Below are positions 27,714 through 37,264 of a DNA stretch of 64,000 bases, piece by piece. This stretch comes from an uncultured Pelagibacteraceae bacterium (GTDB lineage: Bacteria; Pseudomonadota; Alphaproteobacteria; Pelagibacterales; Pelagibacteraceae), in the NCBI GenBank assembly GCA_902628635.1, contig CACONQ010000003.1, positions 62,001-126,000 on the forward strand, read 5' to 3'. Within the stretch, counting starts at the first letter, position 1; every line of letters starts with the position of its first letter. The position numbers were made by a program, and so were the translations under genes. Under the pieces are notes generated by a model. It saw only the letters and a list, made by a program, of their open reading frames with translations, was not told the DNA's origin and searched no databases.

Positions 27714-28292
27714 ATGGAATTACTTTTTATATCTTTTTTTTGTTATTTATTGGGCTCAATACCTTTTGGTTATATTTTAACAAAAATTATTCTAAAGAAA
27801 GATATTCGTGAAATTGGATCGGGAAATATAGGAGCAACAAATGTTCTTCGAACTGGAAATAAATTAATTGGTTATAGCACACTAATATTGGATATACTAA
27901 AAGCTGTTATACCACTTTTGTATTTAAAATTTTATTATCTAGATTATATATATTTAGGATCACTTTGTGCATTTATAGGACATGTGTTTCCGGTGTGGCT
28001 TAAGTTTAAAGGTGGAAAAGGAGTTGCAACATACCTAGGAATACTTTTTTGTATAAATTATTTACTTGGTTTAGTTTTTATTACTATATGGATTATTATT
28101 TTTTTAATTTTTAAATACTCCTCTCTGTCTTCAATTTTATCAACTCTATCAATACCGATTTTTCACTTTTTTTATTTGAACAATGATAATTATTATTTTT
28201 TCATAATTCTGTTCATTTTGATTTTCTATACACATCGACAGAATGTAAAACGCTTAATAAATAATACTGAATCTAAGACAAAAATTTATTAA
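27714..28292 (+). CDS. plsY: Glycerol-3-phosphate acyltransferase PlsY
   Basis: PlsY acylates glycerol-3-phosphate from acyl-phosphate, the first step of phospholipid synthesis. The 192-residue membrane protein has about five hydrophobic segments. Its three signatures are LLGSIPFGYIL, GSGNIGATNVLRTG and FKGGKGVATYLG. It follows pyrC' by 1 base. In many alphaproteobacteria dprA comes next; here topA starts after 38 bases. Confidence 0.96.
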   Translation: MELLFISFFCYLLGSIPFGYILTKIILKKDIREIGSGNIGATNVLRTGNKLIGYSTLILDILKAVIPLLYLKFYYLDYIYLGSLCAFIGHVFPVWLKFKGGKGVATYLGILFCINYLLGLVFITIWIIIFLIFKYSSLSSILSTLSIPIFHFFYLNNDNYYFFIILFILIFYTHRQNVKRLINNTESKTKIY

Positions 28293-28330
28293 TTTGACTA
28301 TTTAAATCAATTATGTAGGTTCTTTTTACT

Positions 28331-30892
28331 ATGAACCTTGTCATAGTTGAAAGTCCTGCAAAAGCGAAAACTATAAACAAATATTTAGGTAAAGATTTTA
28401 CTGTTCTTGCTAGTTATGGACATATTAGAGATTTACCATCAAAAAATGGATCAGTTGACCCAGACAATCAATTCAAAATGATCTGGGAAATAGATAGTTT
28501 TTCAAAAAAATATCTAAAAGAAATAACTGATGTTGCAAAAGAATCTGATAAAATAATTTTAGCAACAGACCCAGATCGTGAAGGTGAAGCTATAGCTTGG
28601 CATGTTAAAGAATTTTTAGACGAAAAAAAACTACTTAAAGGAAAAAAAATCGAAAGAGTTGTTTTTAATGAAATCACAAAGAAGGCTGTTACTAACGGTA
28701 TAGAAAATCCTAGAGAAATTGAGGATCATTTAGTAGATGCTTACATGGCTAGAAGAGCACTAGACTATCTAGTTGGTTTTAATATTTCACCAATCCTATG
28801 GACTAAACTACCCGGATCAAAATCAGCAGGTAGAGTTCAATCTGTAGCTTTAAAGTTGCTTACTGAAAGGGAGCATGAAATCGAAATTTTTAAACCAGAG
28901 GAATTTTGGACTTTAAACGTTATTTTTAAAACAGAAAATAATTCAAGTATCACATCAAATATTTTTCAGCTTGATGGAAAAAAAGTAGAAAAATTTTCAT
29001 TTAGAAAAAAGGATGATATTAATAAAGCTATTGAAATAATTAAAAGTCAAAAATACAAAATATCAGATATATCTTCAAAAGTTTTTACTAGAAATCCTGT
29101 AGGTCCCTTTACTACATCTACTTTACAACAGTCTGCATCAAGCAAATTAGGTTTTGGTGCTTCAAGAACCATGCAAATAGCTCAAAGATTGTATCAAGGT
29201 ATAGATATTGAAGGTGATACAAAGGGATTAATCACCTACATGCGTACAGATGGAACTAATATTTCAAAAGATGCAGTCACAGAATTTAGAGACTATATTA
29301 ATAGTAATTATGGTAAAGAATATTTGCCAGGGGAGCCAAATAATTACTCAGGTAAGAAAGCTAAAAATGCACAAGAAGCTCATGAAGCAATAAGACCTAC
29401 AAATATAACAAGTGATCCTAATAGCTTAAAAAAATATTTAAGCTCTGATCAATATAAACTCTATAATCTTATTTGGTCTAGAGCTTTATCTTCTCAAATG
29501 CAATCTGCAAAATTTGATAGAAAAACTATACTAATCAATTCAGAGGACGATAAACATATATTTCGAGCTAGTGGATCAGTAATTAAGTTTGATGGATTTT
29601 TAAAACTATATAATTTAGATGATGAAAATAATGAAGAAAAAATATTGCCAGAAGTTTCAAAAGGTCCGATTAATATTGAGAGCTTTATTGATGAACAACA
29701 CTTTACACAACCTCCACCTAGATATTCTGAAGCTAGTCTTGTTAAAAAACTAGAGGAGCTTGGTATAGGTAGACCTTCAACTTATGCAAGTATAATATCT
29801 GTAATAGCTAATCGAGGTTACGCAGATATCGTGAATAAACGTTTTTTTCCCACTGATAGAGGAAAATTAATTTCTGCTTTTTTAGAGAAGCTTTTTACTA
29901 AATATGTCGATTACAGTTTTACTGCTAAATTAGAGGATCAATTAGATGATATTACCTCTGGCAAGGAGGATTGGGTAAAGGTTTTAGACCAATTTTGGAA
30001 CGACTTTAATAAAAATGTATCAAGTGTAAAAGAAAAAAGAACTAGAGAAGTACTTGATATGCTAAACGAAAGTCTTGGAAGTTTGGTTTTTGAAACTGAT
30101 GAGAATGGTAAAATTGACAGAAAATGTAAGCTATGTGACAAGGGTGAACTAAGTCTTAAGAATAGTTTCAGGGGTGGTGCATTTATTGGATGTTCTAATT
30201 ACCCTGATTGTAAATTTACCAGACCTTTGTCTAAAGCTAAAGCAGCAGAGCAAGTAAACTTGGCTGAACCTAAATTAATAGGTCAAAACGATTTAGGAAA
30301 AGATATTTATCTAAAAAATGGAAGATTTGGACCTTATCTACAATATGAAAAAAATCCTGAAGAAATTGAAGTTAAAAAAAAGAAAAAGAAAAAACTAAAA
30401 AATGAAACAAACGAGAATCTTAAAAACGTTTCAATACCGAAAGGAATTGATATTGATACGATAGATTTGGAACGTGCGAAATTTTTGTGCTCTTTGCCAA
30501 AAAGCCTTGGTCTTAACCCGGAAAATAACATGGAAATTTTTTTAAACTCTGGACGTTTTGGTCCATATTTAAAATGTGAAAATAAATCTGCAAGATTGGA
30601 AAATGTAGAGGAAATTTTTAATATAGGTTTAAATAGAGCTATAACTTTAATCGCAGAAGCAAAACCAGGAAGAATATCTTCGTCATTAATAAAGGATTTG
30701 GGTGGACATCCAGAGGATAAAAAACCAGTAAGAATTATGAAGGGTCAATATGGACCATATATAAAGTATAAATCTCTTAATGCAACTATACCAGAAGAAA
30801 AAGATCCAACAGAATTAACCATGGAAGAGGCCTTAATATTAATTGAGAAAAGAAGAGAATACGATAGAAATAAGAAAAAAAAGAAAAAATGA
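28331..30892 (+). CDS. topA: DNA topoisomerase I
   Basis: TopA relaxes negative supercoils. The 853-residue protein has an N-terminal Toprim domain (VIVESPAKAKTINKYLG, DPDREGEAIAWH), the active-site tyrosine Y303 in ITYMRTDG, and GIGRPSTYASII. A four-cysteine zinc finger lies near residues 600-630 (CKLCDKGE, CSNYPDC). Further C-terminal repeats with GRFGPYL or GQYGPYI motifs recur at least three times. Lys-rich linkers are present, including the C-terminus. Its TGA overlaps ridA by 4 bases. Confidence 0.97.
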   Translation: MNLVIVESPAKAKTINKYLGKDFTVLASYGHIRDLPSKNGSVDPDNQFKMIWEIDSFSKKYLKEITDVAKESDKIILATDPDREGEAIAWHVKEFLDEKKLLKGKKIERVVFNEITKKAVTNGIENPREIEDHLVDAYMARRALDYLVGFNISPILWTKLPGSKSAGRVQSVALKLLTEREHEIEIFKPEEFWTLNVIFKTENNSSITSNIFQLDGKKVEKFSFRKKDDINKAIEIIKSQKYKISDISSKVFTRNPVGPFTTSTLQQSASSKLGFGASRTMQIAQRLYQGIDIEGDTKGLITYMRTDGTNISKDAVTEFRDYINSNYGKEYLPGEPNNYSGKKAKNAQEAHEAIRPTNITSDPNSLKKYLSSDQYKLYNLIWSRALSSQMQSAKFDRKTILINSEDDKHIFRASGSVIKFDGFLKLYNLDDENNEEKILPEVSKGPINIESFIDEQHFTQPPPRYSEASLVKKLEELGIGRPSTYASIISVIANRGYADIVNKRFFPTDRGKLISAFLEKLFTKYVDYSFTAKLEDQLDDITSGKEDWVKVLDQFWNDFNKNVSSVKEKRTREVLDMLNESLGSLVFETDENGKIDRKCKLCDKGELSLKNSFRGGAFIGCSNYPDCKFTRPLSKAKAAEQVNLAEPKLIGQNDLGKDIYLKNGRFGPYLQYEKNPEEIEVKKKKKKKLKNETNENLKNVSIPKGIDIDTIDLERAKFLCSLPKSLGLNPENNMEIFLNSGRFGPYLKCENKSARLENVEEIFNIGLNRAITLIAEAKPGRISSSLIKDLGGHPEDKKPVRIMKGQYGPYIKYKSLNATIPEEKDPTELTMEEALILIEKRREYDRNKKKKKK

Positions 30893-31350
30893 GTTTTGAA
30901 GAAAACATAAAAAAAAATAATATTGTTTTACCGAATGCTGCTGATCCAGTAGGAGCCTATGTGGCGGCCAAAATTGTAAATAATTTACTCTACATCTCTG
31001 GTCAAATTTCAATGGACGAAAACGGTAAATTAATTAAAGGCAAAGTAGGACAAGACCTAAATACAGATCAGGCTTATAAAGCTGCAGAGCGATGTGCTTT
31101 AAGTATAGCTGCTCAAGCAAAAAAAGCTTGTAATAATGATTTATCAAAAATTAAATCCTGTATTAAGTTAACTGGTTTTGTAAATTCAACTGATAAATTC
31201 ACTGAGCAGCCAAAAGTAATCAACGGTGCATCTGATATGATTGCTAAAATATTTGGTGATAGTGGTATTCATACCAGGGCTGCTGTGAGTACAAATAGTT
31301 TGCCTCTTGGCGTGGCTGTTGAGGTTGATGCAATTTTTGAGCTAAAATAA
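30889..31350 (+). CDS. RidA/YjgF-family protein (enamine/imine deaminase-like)
   Basis: RidA proteins hydrolyse reactive enamine or imine intermediates from PLP enzymes. The 153-residue protein resembles the longer YjgF-like group: NLLYISGQISMDENGKL, then GVAVEVDAIFEL at the C-terminus. The arginine used by true RidA enzymes is usually in a NRT-like loop. Here THTR-like TRAAVSTNSLP has an Arg, but its equivalence is not certain. It is translationally coupled to topA by ATGA and ends directly against the convergent ugd stop. Confidence 0.88.
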   Translation: MSFEENIKKNNIVLPNAADPVGAYVAAKIVNNLLYISGQISMDENGKLIKGKVGQDLNTDQAYKAAERCALSIAAQAKKACNNDLSKIKSCIKLTGFVNSTDKFTEQPKVINGASDMIAKIFGDSGIHTRAAVSTNSLPLGVAVEVDAIFELK

Positions 31351-32649
31351 CTATCGTCCAATACCAAAATAATTTATTTTATCTTTTTTCATTTTATCTG
31401 GTGATAGAATATTTCTCATATCGTAAACAATAACATTTTTTTTGCTTGATAATTTTTTAAAATTAAGGGCTTTAAAATCATTCCATTCAGTATGAATTAT
31501 GATCATATCTGCATCTATGCATGCAGATTTAATATTTTCACTAAAAGAAATATTTTTAAATTTATCAAAATCTTTTTTGTATCCACTAGGATCGTAATAT
31601 TTAATCTTGGCACCCTTTGATATAAGTGAGGGAATCATTACAAGACTAGATGACTCTCGCATATCATCAGTATTTGCTTTAAATGTTACTCCAAGAAAAG
31701 TAATTCTTTTATTTTTAATCTTATTTTTTAATAATTTTGATACTCTATTTAAAAGTATCTTAGATCTATTTTCGTTGGATTTAATTACATTTTTAATAAT
31801 AGATAAATCAGTCTTGAATTCTTTTGCGGTATCAACAATTGCACGCGTATCCTTAGGAAAACATGATCCACCATAGGCTGGTCCTGCCCTTAAAAACCTA
31901 CCACCTATTCTTTTATCTAGCCCCATACCTATTGATATATCCTCAATATTTACTCCTATTTTTTCTGACAAGTTTGCTAATTCATTAATAAAAGTAATTT
32001 TTGTTGCAAGAAATGCATTTGAGGCATACTTTATTAGTTCAGCTCCTCTTCTCGAAGAGTTCACATATTTTGCCCCTTTTGATAATAGCGGTGCATAAAG
32101 AGAGTGCATTAATTTATTAGTTCTTTTATCTGATGTACCTATAACAATTCTATCTGGAAAGAAAAAATCATTTATCGCATCTCCTTCTCTTAAAAATTCA
32201 GGATTAGAAATGACAGAAAAGTTTTTTCTTTTAGCATTTTTTAATAAAATTTTTTCTATTTTATCTCCTGTTGTAACAGGAACTGTAGATTTAGTTACGA
32301 TTATTTTAAAACTTTTTATAAATTTGCCTATTTCCTTAGCAACATAAAAAACCTGAGATAAATCAGCTGCGTTACTATTTTTCTTTGTAGGAGTACCTAC
32401 ACAAATAAAAATGACTTGGGAGTTTTTAATAGCTTCTGATAAATTTGTGGTAAAACTTAATCTGCCAGATTTATAGTTTTTTTTTACTAATTCACTTAAT
32501 CCAGGTTCATATATAGGAATAATACCTTTTTTTAGTTTATTAATCTTAAAAATATCTTTATCTACACAAACAACATCATTTCCAAGATCAGCAAAACAAA
32601 CACCACTAACTAAACCAACATATCCAGTTCCTATCATACACAGTTTCAT
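31351..32649 (-). CDS. ugd: UDP-glucose 6-dehydrogenase
   Basis: Ugd oxidises UDP-glucose to UDP-glucuronate for surface polysaccharides. The 432-residue protein has an NAD-binding GTGYVGLVSG (residues 7-16), the STVPVTTGD segment, and the catalytic C263 in YGGSCFPKDT. The GVTFKANTDDMRES block marks its C-terminal UDP-binding domain. It overlaps galU by 4 bases, and galU makes its substrate. Its stop abuts the ridA stop with no spacer. Confidence 0.97.
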   Translation of the reverse strand: MKLCMIGTGYVGLVSGVCFADLGNDVVCVDKDIFKINKLKKGIIPIYEPGLSELVKKNYKSGRLSFTTNLSEAIKNSQVIFICVGTPTKKNSNAADLSQVFYVAKEIGKFIKSFKIIVTKSTVPVTTGDKIEKILLKNAKRKNFSVISNPEFLREGDAINDFFFPDRIVIGTSDKRTNKLMHSLYAPLLSKGAKYVNSSRRGAELIKYASNAFLATKITFINELANLSEKIGVNIEDISIGMGLDKRIGGRFLRAGPAYGGSCFPKDTRAIVDTAKEFKTDLSIIKNVIKSNENRSKILLNRVSKLLKNKIKNKRITFLGVTFKANTDDMRESSSLVMIPSLISKGAKIKYYDPSGYKKDFDKFKNISFSENIKSACIDADMIIIHTEWNDFKALNFKKLSSKKNVIVYDMRNILSPDKMKKDKINYFGIGR

Positions 32650-33461
32650 AATTTAGAAATTTCCATTGATGATTTAATATAGCCTTTCATAGTCCCACAG
32701 TCTAAATATTTGCCTGAAAAATTATGGCCTATAATTTTATGTCCACTCTCAATTAATCTTTTGATCGAGTCTGTTATATGAATCTCTCCACCCTTACCTT
32801 TCTTTTGATTATTAAGTTTTTTAAAAATATCTTTACTTAAAATATATCTTCCAATCACTGCAGAATTAGAGGGTGCATATTTAATTTCTGGTTTTTCAAC
32901 TACATCTTTTATAAAAAAATTATTTTTATTTATTTTTTTTTCTTTGGAATAAATACCCCATCTTTTAACAGTGTTTCTTTTAACGTTCATACTTGCCATT
33001 ACAGAACAATTGTATTTCTTATGAACTAAAATCATATCTTTAGAACAATTTCTTTTAATAATTAAATCATCAGGTAAAAGCATCAAAAAAAATTTATCCT
33101 TAATAAATTTTTTTGTTTTCAAAACTGCATCACCTGTTCCCATAGGTTTATTTTGATAAACAAATTTTATCATTTTTTTAAATTTTTTGATTTTTTCATA
33201 TTCATATTTGATTCTTTTATCTTTTTTAGTTTTTATAATTTTTTTGTAAAAGCTATCATTATAAAAATATTTCTTTATTAATTGTTTTTTTTTTGAAATT
33301 ATAAAAATTATTTCTTTAATCCCTGCTTCGATACATTCATCTAATATATATTCAATACCAGGTTTGCCATTAATAGGGAGAAGTTCTTTTGCAAAAATAC
33401 TAGTTAGTGGCAAAAGTCTTGTTCCTTGTCCAGCTAGTGGTATGATGGCTTGTTTAATCAT
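32646..33461 (-). CDS. galU: UTP-glucose-1-phosphate uridylyltransferase
   Basis: GalU makes UDP-glucose from UTP and glucose-1-phosphate. The 271-residue protein opens with the nucleotide-binding PLAGQGTRLLPLT (residues 8-20) and the KELLPINGKPGIEYI segment. It also has the FVYQNKPMGTGDAVL and LLPDDLI motifs. It diverges from panC across 32 bases and feeds the overlapping ugd gene. Confidence 0.96.
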   Translation of the reverse strand: MIKQAIIPLAGQGTRLLPLTSIFAKELLPINGKPGIEYILDECIEAGIKEIIFIISKKKQLIKKYFYNDSFYKKIIKTKKDKRIKYEYEKIKKFKKMIKFVYQNKPMGTGDAVLKTKKFIKDKFFLMLLPDDLIIKRNCSKDMILVHKKYNCSVMASMNVKRNTVKRWGIYSKEKKINKNNFFIKDVVEKPEIKYAPSNSAVIGRYILSKDIFKKLNNQKKGKGGEIHITDSIKRLIESGHKIIGHNFSGKYLDCGTMKGYIKSSMEISKL

Positions 33462-33493
33462 TAATAATTATTTTAAAATATGAACTATCATAA

Positions 33494-34303
33494 ATGATAA
33501 TATTTAAAAGCATAAATACACTTATAAAAGAAGTTAATTTTAAGGCAAATATTGGTTTTGTTCCTACAATGGGTTCTTTACATAAAGGTCATGTTTCTTT
33601 GATTAATACATGCAAAAAAAAATGCAAAAAAACAATCGTGTCTATTTTTGTAAACCCATCTCAATTTAATAATAAAAATGATTATAAAAGTTATCCAAGA
33701 AATATTCATAATGATCTTTTAATTCTTAAAAGATTAAAAGTTGATTATGTGCTTATACCGTCAATAAAGAATATGTTTAAAACAAAAAAAGAAATGAAAA
33801 TTCCAATTCTTAATAAATATAAGGTTTTATGTGCTAAATTTAGACCGGGTCATTTTGAGGGCGTTTTGGGTATAATTAATAAATTTTTAAAAAAAATTAG
33901 ATCAAAATATATTTTTTTGGGAGAAAAAGATTTTCAACAAGCTTACCTAATAAAAAATTTCATTAAAAGAAAATTTAAGACAAAAGTTTATATTTGTGAA
34001 ACAGTTAGGAGTAAATATGAACTGCCCTTTTCATCAAGAAATGTACGTTTAAATAAAGAAGATTTATTAAAAGCATCTAAAGTATCTCAAGCAATTAAAA
34101 AACTATTTTTTTTAATTAAAAAAAATTTTAAGAATAAAGATAAAATAACCGAAATTAAAAAATTTATAAAAAGTAATAATATAAATTTACAATATTTAGA
34201 GATACGAAATAAAAATAATCTTTCTACTAATTTCAACCAAAATAATTTTAAAATATTTGTTGCATTTTTTATTAAAAAAATAAGATTGATTGATAATGTC
34301 TAA
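33494..34303 (+). CDS. panC: Pantothenate synthetase
   Basis: PanC joins pantoate and beta-alanine with ATP. The 269-residue protein shows FVPTMGSLHKGHVSLI (residues 22-37), the FRPGHFEGVLGI block, GEKDFQQAYLIK and the SSRNVRL motif. The C-terminal domain is short and Lys/Asn-rich. No panB is adjacent here. It ends 2 bases from the convergent mgtE stop. Confidence 0.93.
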   Translation: MIIFKSINTLIKEVNFKANIGFVPTMGSLHKGHVSLINTCKKKCKKTIVSIFVNPSQFNNKNDYKSYPRNIHNDLLILKRLKVDYVLIPSIKNMFKTKKEMKIPILNKYKVLCAKFRPGHFEGVLGIINKFLKKIRSKYIFLGEKDFQQAYLIKNFIKRKFKTKVYICETVRSKYELPFSSRNVRLNKEDLLKASKVSQAIKKLFFLIKKNFKNKDKITEIKKFIKSNNINLQYLEIRNKNNLSTNFNQNNFKIFVAFFIKKIRLIDNV

Positions 34304-34305
34304 TT

Positions 34306-35682
34306 TTAATAAAAGAAATATGCACCAATACCTAGAAAAGAGAGAAAACCTATAACATCAGTTATTGTAGTAACAAAAACACTTGATGCTATTGCTGGGT
34401 CTATATTGAATCTTTTTAAAGAAATCGGTACAAGGATACCAAATAAACCAGCTACTATCATATTTAGTACCATAGAAATTGAAATTATAAGTGATAATTG
34501 AATATCATTAAACCAAAGCTGAACAATAATTGCACTAATTATAGCAAAAATAATTCCATTTAGAATTCCTATTGAAAATTCTTTAACAATATTTTGTGTA
34601 AAATTATTTTTAGTTAATTCATTAGTTGCAATTGTTCTAATTGTGACCGCAAGTGTTTGCATTCCAGCATTGCCACCCATAGATGCAACTATTGGCATTA
34701 AAAACGCTAATGCAACCATTTGTTCAATTGTTGCCCCAAAAATACTTATAACCCATGTAGCTAAGAAAGCAGTAAATAGATTTAATAAAAGCCAATTAAA
34801 TCTTCTTTTTGTTTTTTTAAAAACGCCGTCAGTAATTTCTTCGTCACCAACCCCTGCTAAACGTAGAGCATCCTCTTCTGCTTCCTCTTTTAACACGGTA
34901 AGAACATCATCGCTTGTTATCATTCCAACCAACTTATTATTTTTATCTACAACACATGCTGAGTTAAGATTATAATTTTCAAATAAATGACCAACTTCTT
35001 CTCTGTCCATATCAACAGGTATTGATAATTGTGACTCATTCATAATCGTAATCATTTTAGTGTCTCTTGAGGTTCTTAATACTTTTGATGATGGAACTGT
35101 ACCAATCGGCTGAAATTCGTTATCAACCACAAAGATTTCTAGAAATTCTTCTGGTAGATCTTTATTCTCTCGTAAATAATCAATTGTTTGTCCAACAGAC
35201 CAATTACTTGGTATTGCCGTAAATTCTCTTTGCATTATTCTAGCGGCAGAGTCCTCTGGGTAACTTAAACTCTCAAGAAGAACAAACCGGTCCTTTGGTG
35301 GAAGTGATCTCAAAATATCATTTTTATTTTCTTCACTTAAATTTTCGATAATTTTTATTGAGTCATCAGATTCTAAATTTTTTAAGATATAAACAATGGA
35401 GTCTTTTGAAAGGTACTTTATTATTTCTGTTTGAACTGCCTCATTAAGTTCAACAAATACCTGAGGGTCAATTTTAAAGTTATTTAATTTAATTAAATTT
35501 TCTCTATCAGACTCATTTAAATGCTCAATAATATCAGCTGTATCAGATGGGTGCATTTCTCTAAAAGAATTTGATATAAATTCTGCATCGTTGCTCGCGA
35601 TTTTATCAGTTACTACTTTAATAAATTCTTTATTAAATTCGAAATTAACTTTTTTATCTTTTATTTTTTTTACTAAAGTCAT
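34306..35682 (-). CDS. mgtE: Magnesium transporter MgtE
   Basis: The 458-residue protein has the MgtE layout. An N-terminal helical domain (about 35-135) contains REMHPSDTADIIEHL and LPPKDRFVLLESL. A CBS pair follows (about 136-265), with IPSNWSVGQTIDYL and KLVGMITSDDVL. Five membrane segments come after (about 285-457), including FLMPIVASMGGNAGMQTLAV. Intracellular Mg2+ gates the channel in studied homologues through the N and CBS domains. It diverges from lipB across 61 bases. Confidence 0.95.
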   Translation of the reverse strand: MTLVKKIKDKKVNFEFNKEFIKVVTDKIASNDAEFISNSFREMHPSDTADIIEHLNESDRENLIKLNNFKIDPQVFVELNEAVQTEIIKYLSKDSIVYILKNLESDDSIKIIENLSEENKNDILRSLPPKDRFVLLESLSYPEDSAARIMQREFTAIPSNWSVGQTIDYLRENKDLPEEFLEIFVVDNEFQPIGTVPSSKVLRTSRDTKMITIMNESQLSIPVDMDREEVGHLFENYNLNSACVVDKNNKLVGMITSDDVLTVLKEEAEEDALRLAGVGDEEITDGVFKKTKRRFNWLLLNLFTAFLATWVISIFGATIEQMVALAFLMPIVASMGGNAGMQTLAVTIRTIATNELTKNNFTQNIVKEFSIGILNGIIFAIISAIIVQLWFNDIQLSLIISISMVLNMIVAGLFGILVPISLKRFNIDPAIASSVFVTTITDVIGFLSFLGIGAYFFY

Positions 35683-35725
35683 AAATTCATCTCATAATTT
35701 ATAAGCACTATTAATACATAATAAA

Positions 35726-35731
35726 TATAAT
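35726..35731 (+). promoter_or_regulatory. Candidate -10 element upstream of lipB
   Basis: TATAAT lies 12 bases before the lipB ATG in the AT-rich 61-base mgtE/lipB spacer. I see no good -35 at 16-18 bases upstream, so this is a weak assignment. A start about 7 bases downstream would leave a leader of only a few bases. Confidence 0.25.
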
Positions 35732-35743
35732 ACAATTTAATAA

Positions 35744-36358
35744 ATGAATATTGAGATTAAAATATCCAAAAAACCAGTAGATTATAAGAAAGCTGTAACT
35801 TTTATGGAAAAAAGATTAGATAAAATAAGAGAAGGTAAAGCGAGAGAATTGATTTGGATTTTAGAACACAATGACATTTATACAGCTGGTTCTAGATCAA
35901 AAAAAAGTGAAATTTTAAATAAAAAAATAAAGGTCATAAAAACTAATCGTGGAGGTAAAATTACATGGCATGGTAAAGGACAACTAATTTGTTACTTTGT
36001 TATAAATTTAAATAAAAGAAATAAAGATATTAGAAAATTTATTACAAATATAGAAAAGTCAATAATCAATACCTTAAAAGAATTTAAAATAAAAAGTTTT
36101 TCAGACAGGCAAGATATTGGTATATGGATTAAAATTGAGGGAAATATAAAAAAAATAGCTGCAATTGGTATTAGAGTCAAAAAATGGATTGCTTATCATG
36201 GATTTTCAATAAATATCAATAATGATTTAAAAAAATATAATAAAATCATTCCATGTGGAATAAAAAACAAAGCAGTAACTAATCTTGAAAGTATAAAAAA
36301 AAATAAATATGCTAATTTAAAGAAAGTTTTGTTAAATAACCTAATTAAAAATCTTTAA
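35744..36358 (+). CDS. lipB: Octanoyl-[ACP]:protein octanoyltransferase
   Basis: LipB moves octanoate from ACP to lipoyl domains as the first step of lipoate synthesis. The 204-residue protein contains NRGGKITWHGKGQLICY, the IAAIGIRVKKWIAYHGFSIN block with the conserved lysine, and the catalytic cysteine in IIPCGI. Its last 14 bases overlap the 3' end of the convergent pseudouridine synthase gene. Confidence 0.95.
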   Translation: MNIEIKISKKPVDYKKAVTFMEKRLDKIREGKARELIWILEHNDIYTAGSRSKKSEILNKKIKVIKTNRGGKITWHGKGQLICYFVINLNKRNKDIRKFITNIEKSIINTLKEFKIKSFSDRQDIGIWIKIEGNIKKIAAIGIRVKKWIAYHGFSININNDLKKYNKIIPCGIKNKAVTNLESIKKNKYANLKKVLLNNLIKNL

Positions 36359-37253
36359 ACTGCAATCTTTTAACTTTTAAAAGTTTTTTAAAATATTCTG
36401 GAAGTAAAGCTGTGTATTTATATTTTTTGTTATTTATCATAAATTTTAGCTGATAAGAGTGAAGCATTAAATTTTTGTTTATTGATTTAAGATTGGGTAA
36501 AAAATATTTATTATCGCCAAATATAGGATTTCCTATTTCAAGCAACTGTTTTCTCAATTGGTGTTTTCTACCTGTAATAGGTTTCATTTCGATTAAAGAT
36601 GATATTGAATTTTTATCTAAAACTTTAAAATAAGTTTTAGCTTTTTCAATAATTTTTTTTCCATTTTCATATCTAATCAGATTACTATCTAAAGATCCTT
36701 TTGTTTTGTCAATTTCACCATGACAAATTGCTAAATAGGTTTTATGCACTTTTCTAAGTCGAAATAGGGTTGTAAGTAATTGAGCATAAGATCTATTTTT
36801 AGCAATCAAGAAAATGCCTGAGGTATCCTTGTCTAACCTATGTACTGTATAGGGTTTACTATTTTGAAAAATTTCACTTTTAGCGAAAATATCTATTAGA
36901 TTTTTTCTAGATTTAGTTCCACCTTGTACTGAAATCCCGGCCTCTTTATTTACAACTATAAAATTTTCATTATTGTCTATTATCTGTTTTTCATTAGATT
37001 TTATTACATCAGATGAGGGTAAAAACTTTACCTTATTTTTAATTGAGTCCTTAATATTTAAATGAAAAATCTCTATTAAATCTTTATATTTAACTTTAAA
37101 TGAGCTTTTGACTTTTTTATGGTTAACTTTAATTTTTCCTTTTCTTAAATTTTTTTCTAATAAACTTTGAGGTATTTTTTTAAAGTTATTTCGAACCCAT
37201 CTATCTATTCGACAATTATCATATGATTTTTCCACATGAAAAGTTTTTTTCAT
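36345..37253 (-). CDS. RluC/RluD-type 23S rRNA pseudouridine synthase
   Basis: The protein has an N-terminal S4-like domain (CRIDRWVRNNFKKIPQSLLEKNLRKG, of which RIDRW and LRKGKI match) and a pseudouridine synthase domain. The catalytic Asp lies in the HRLDKDTSGIFLIAKN motif, followed by RKVHKTYLAI and KPITGRKHQLR. RluC and RluD cannot be told apart here. I chose the ATG at 37253 (302 residues), with GAAG about 8 bases upstream. A TTG at 37268 is the alternative. It follows rplQ closely and may be read through from the ribosomal cluster. Confidence 0.9.
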   Translation of the reverse strand: MKKTFHVEKSYDNCRIDRWVRNNFKKIPQSLLEKNLRKGKIKVNHKKVKSSFKVKYKDLIEIFHLNIKDSIKNKVKFLPSSDVIKSNEKQIIDNNENFIVVNKEAGISVQGGTKSRKNLIDIFAKSEIFQNSKPYTVHRLDKDTSGIFLIAKNRSYAQLLTTLFRLRKVHKTYLAICHGEIDKTKGSLDSNLIRYENGKKIIEKAKTYFKVLDKNSISSLIEMKPITGRKHQLRKQLLEIGNPIFGDNKYFLPNLKSINKNLMLHSYQLKFMINNKKYKYTALLPEYFKKLLKVKRLQFKDF

Positions 37254-37264
37254 TTGGTAATTCT

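Noticed and set aside
30370-30400. A-rich tract in topA as a possible frameshift or slippage site
   Set aside because: The frame continues normally through a Lys-rich linker into conserved C-terminal repeats, so no frameshift is needed.
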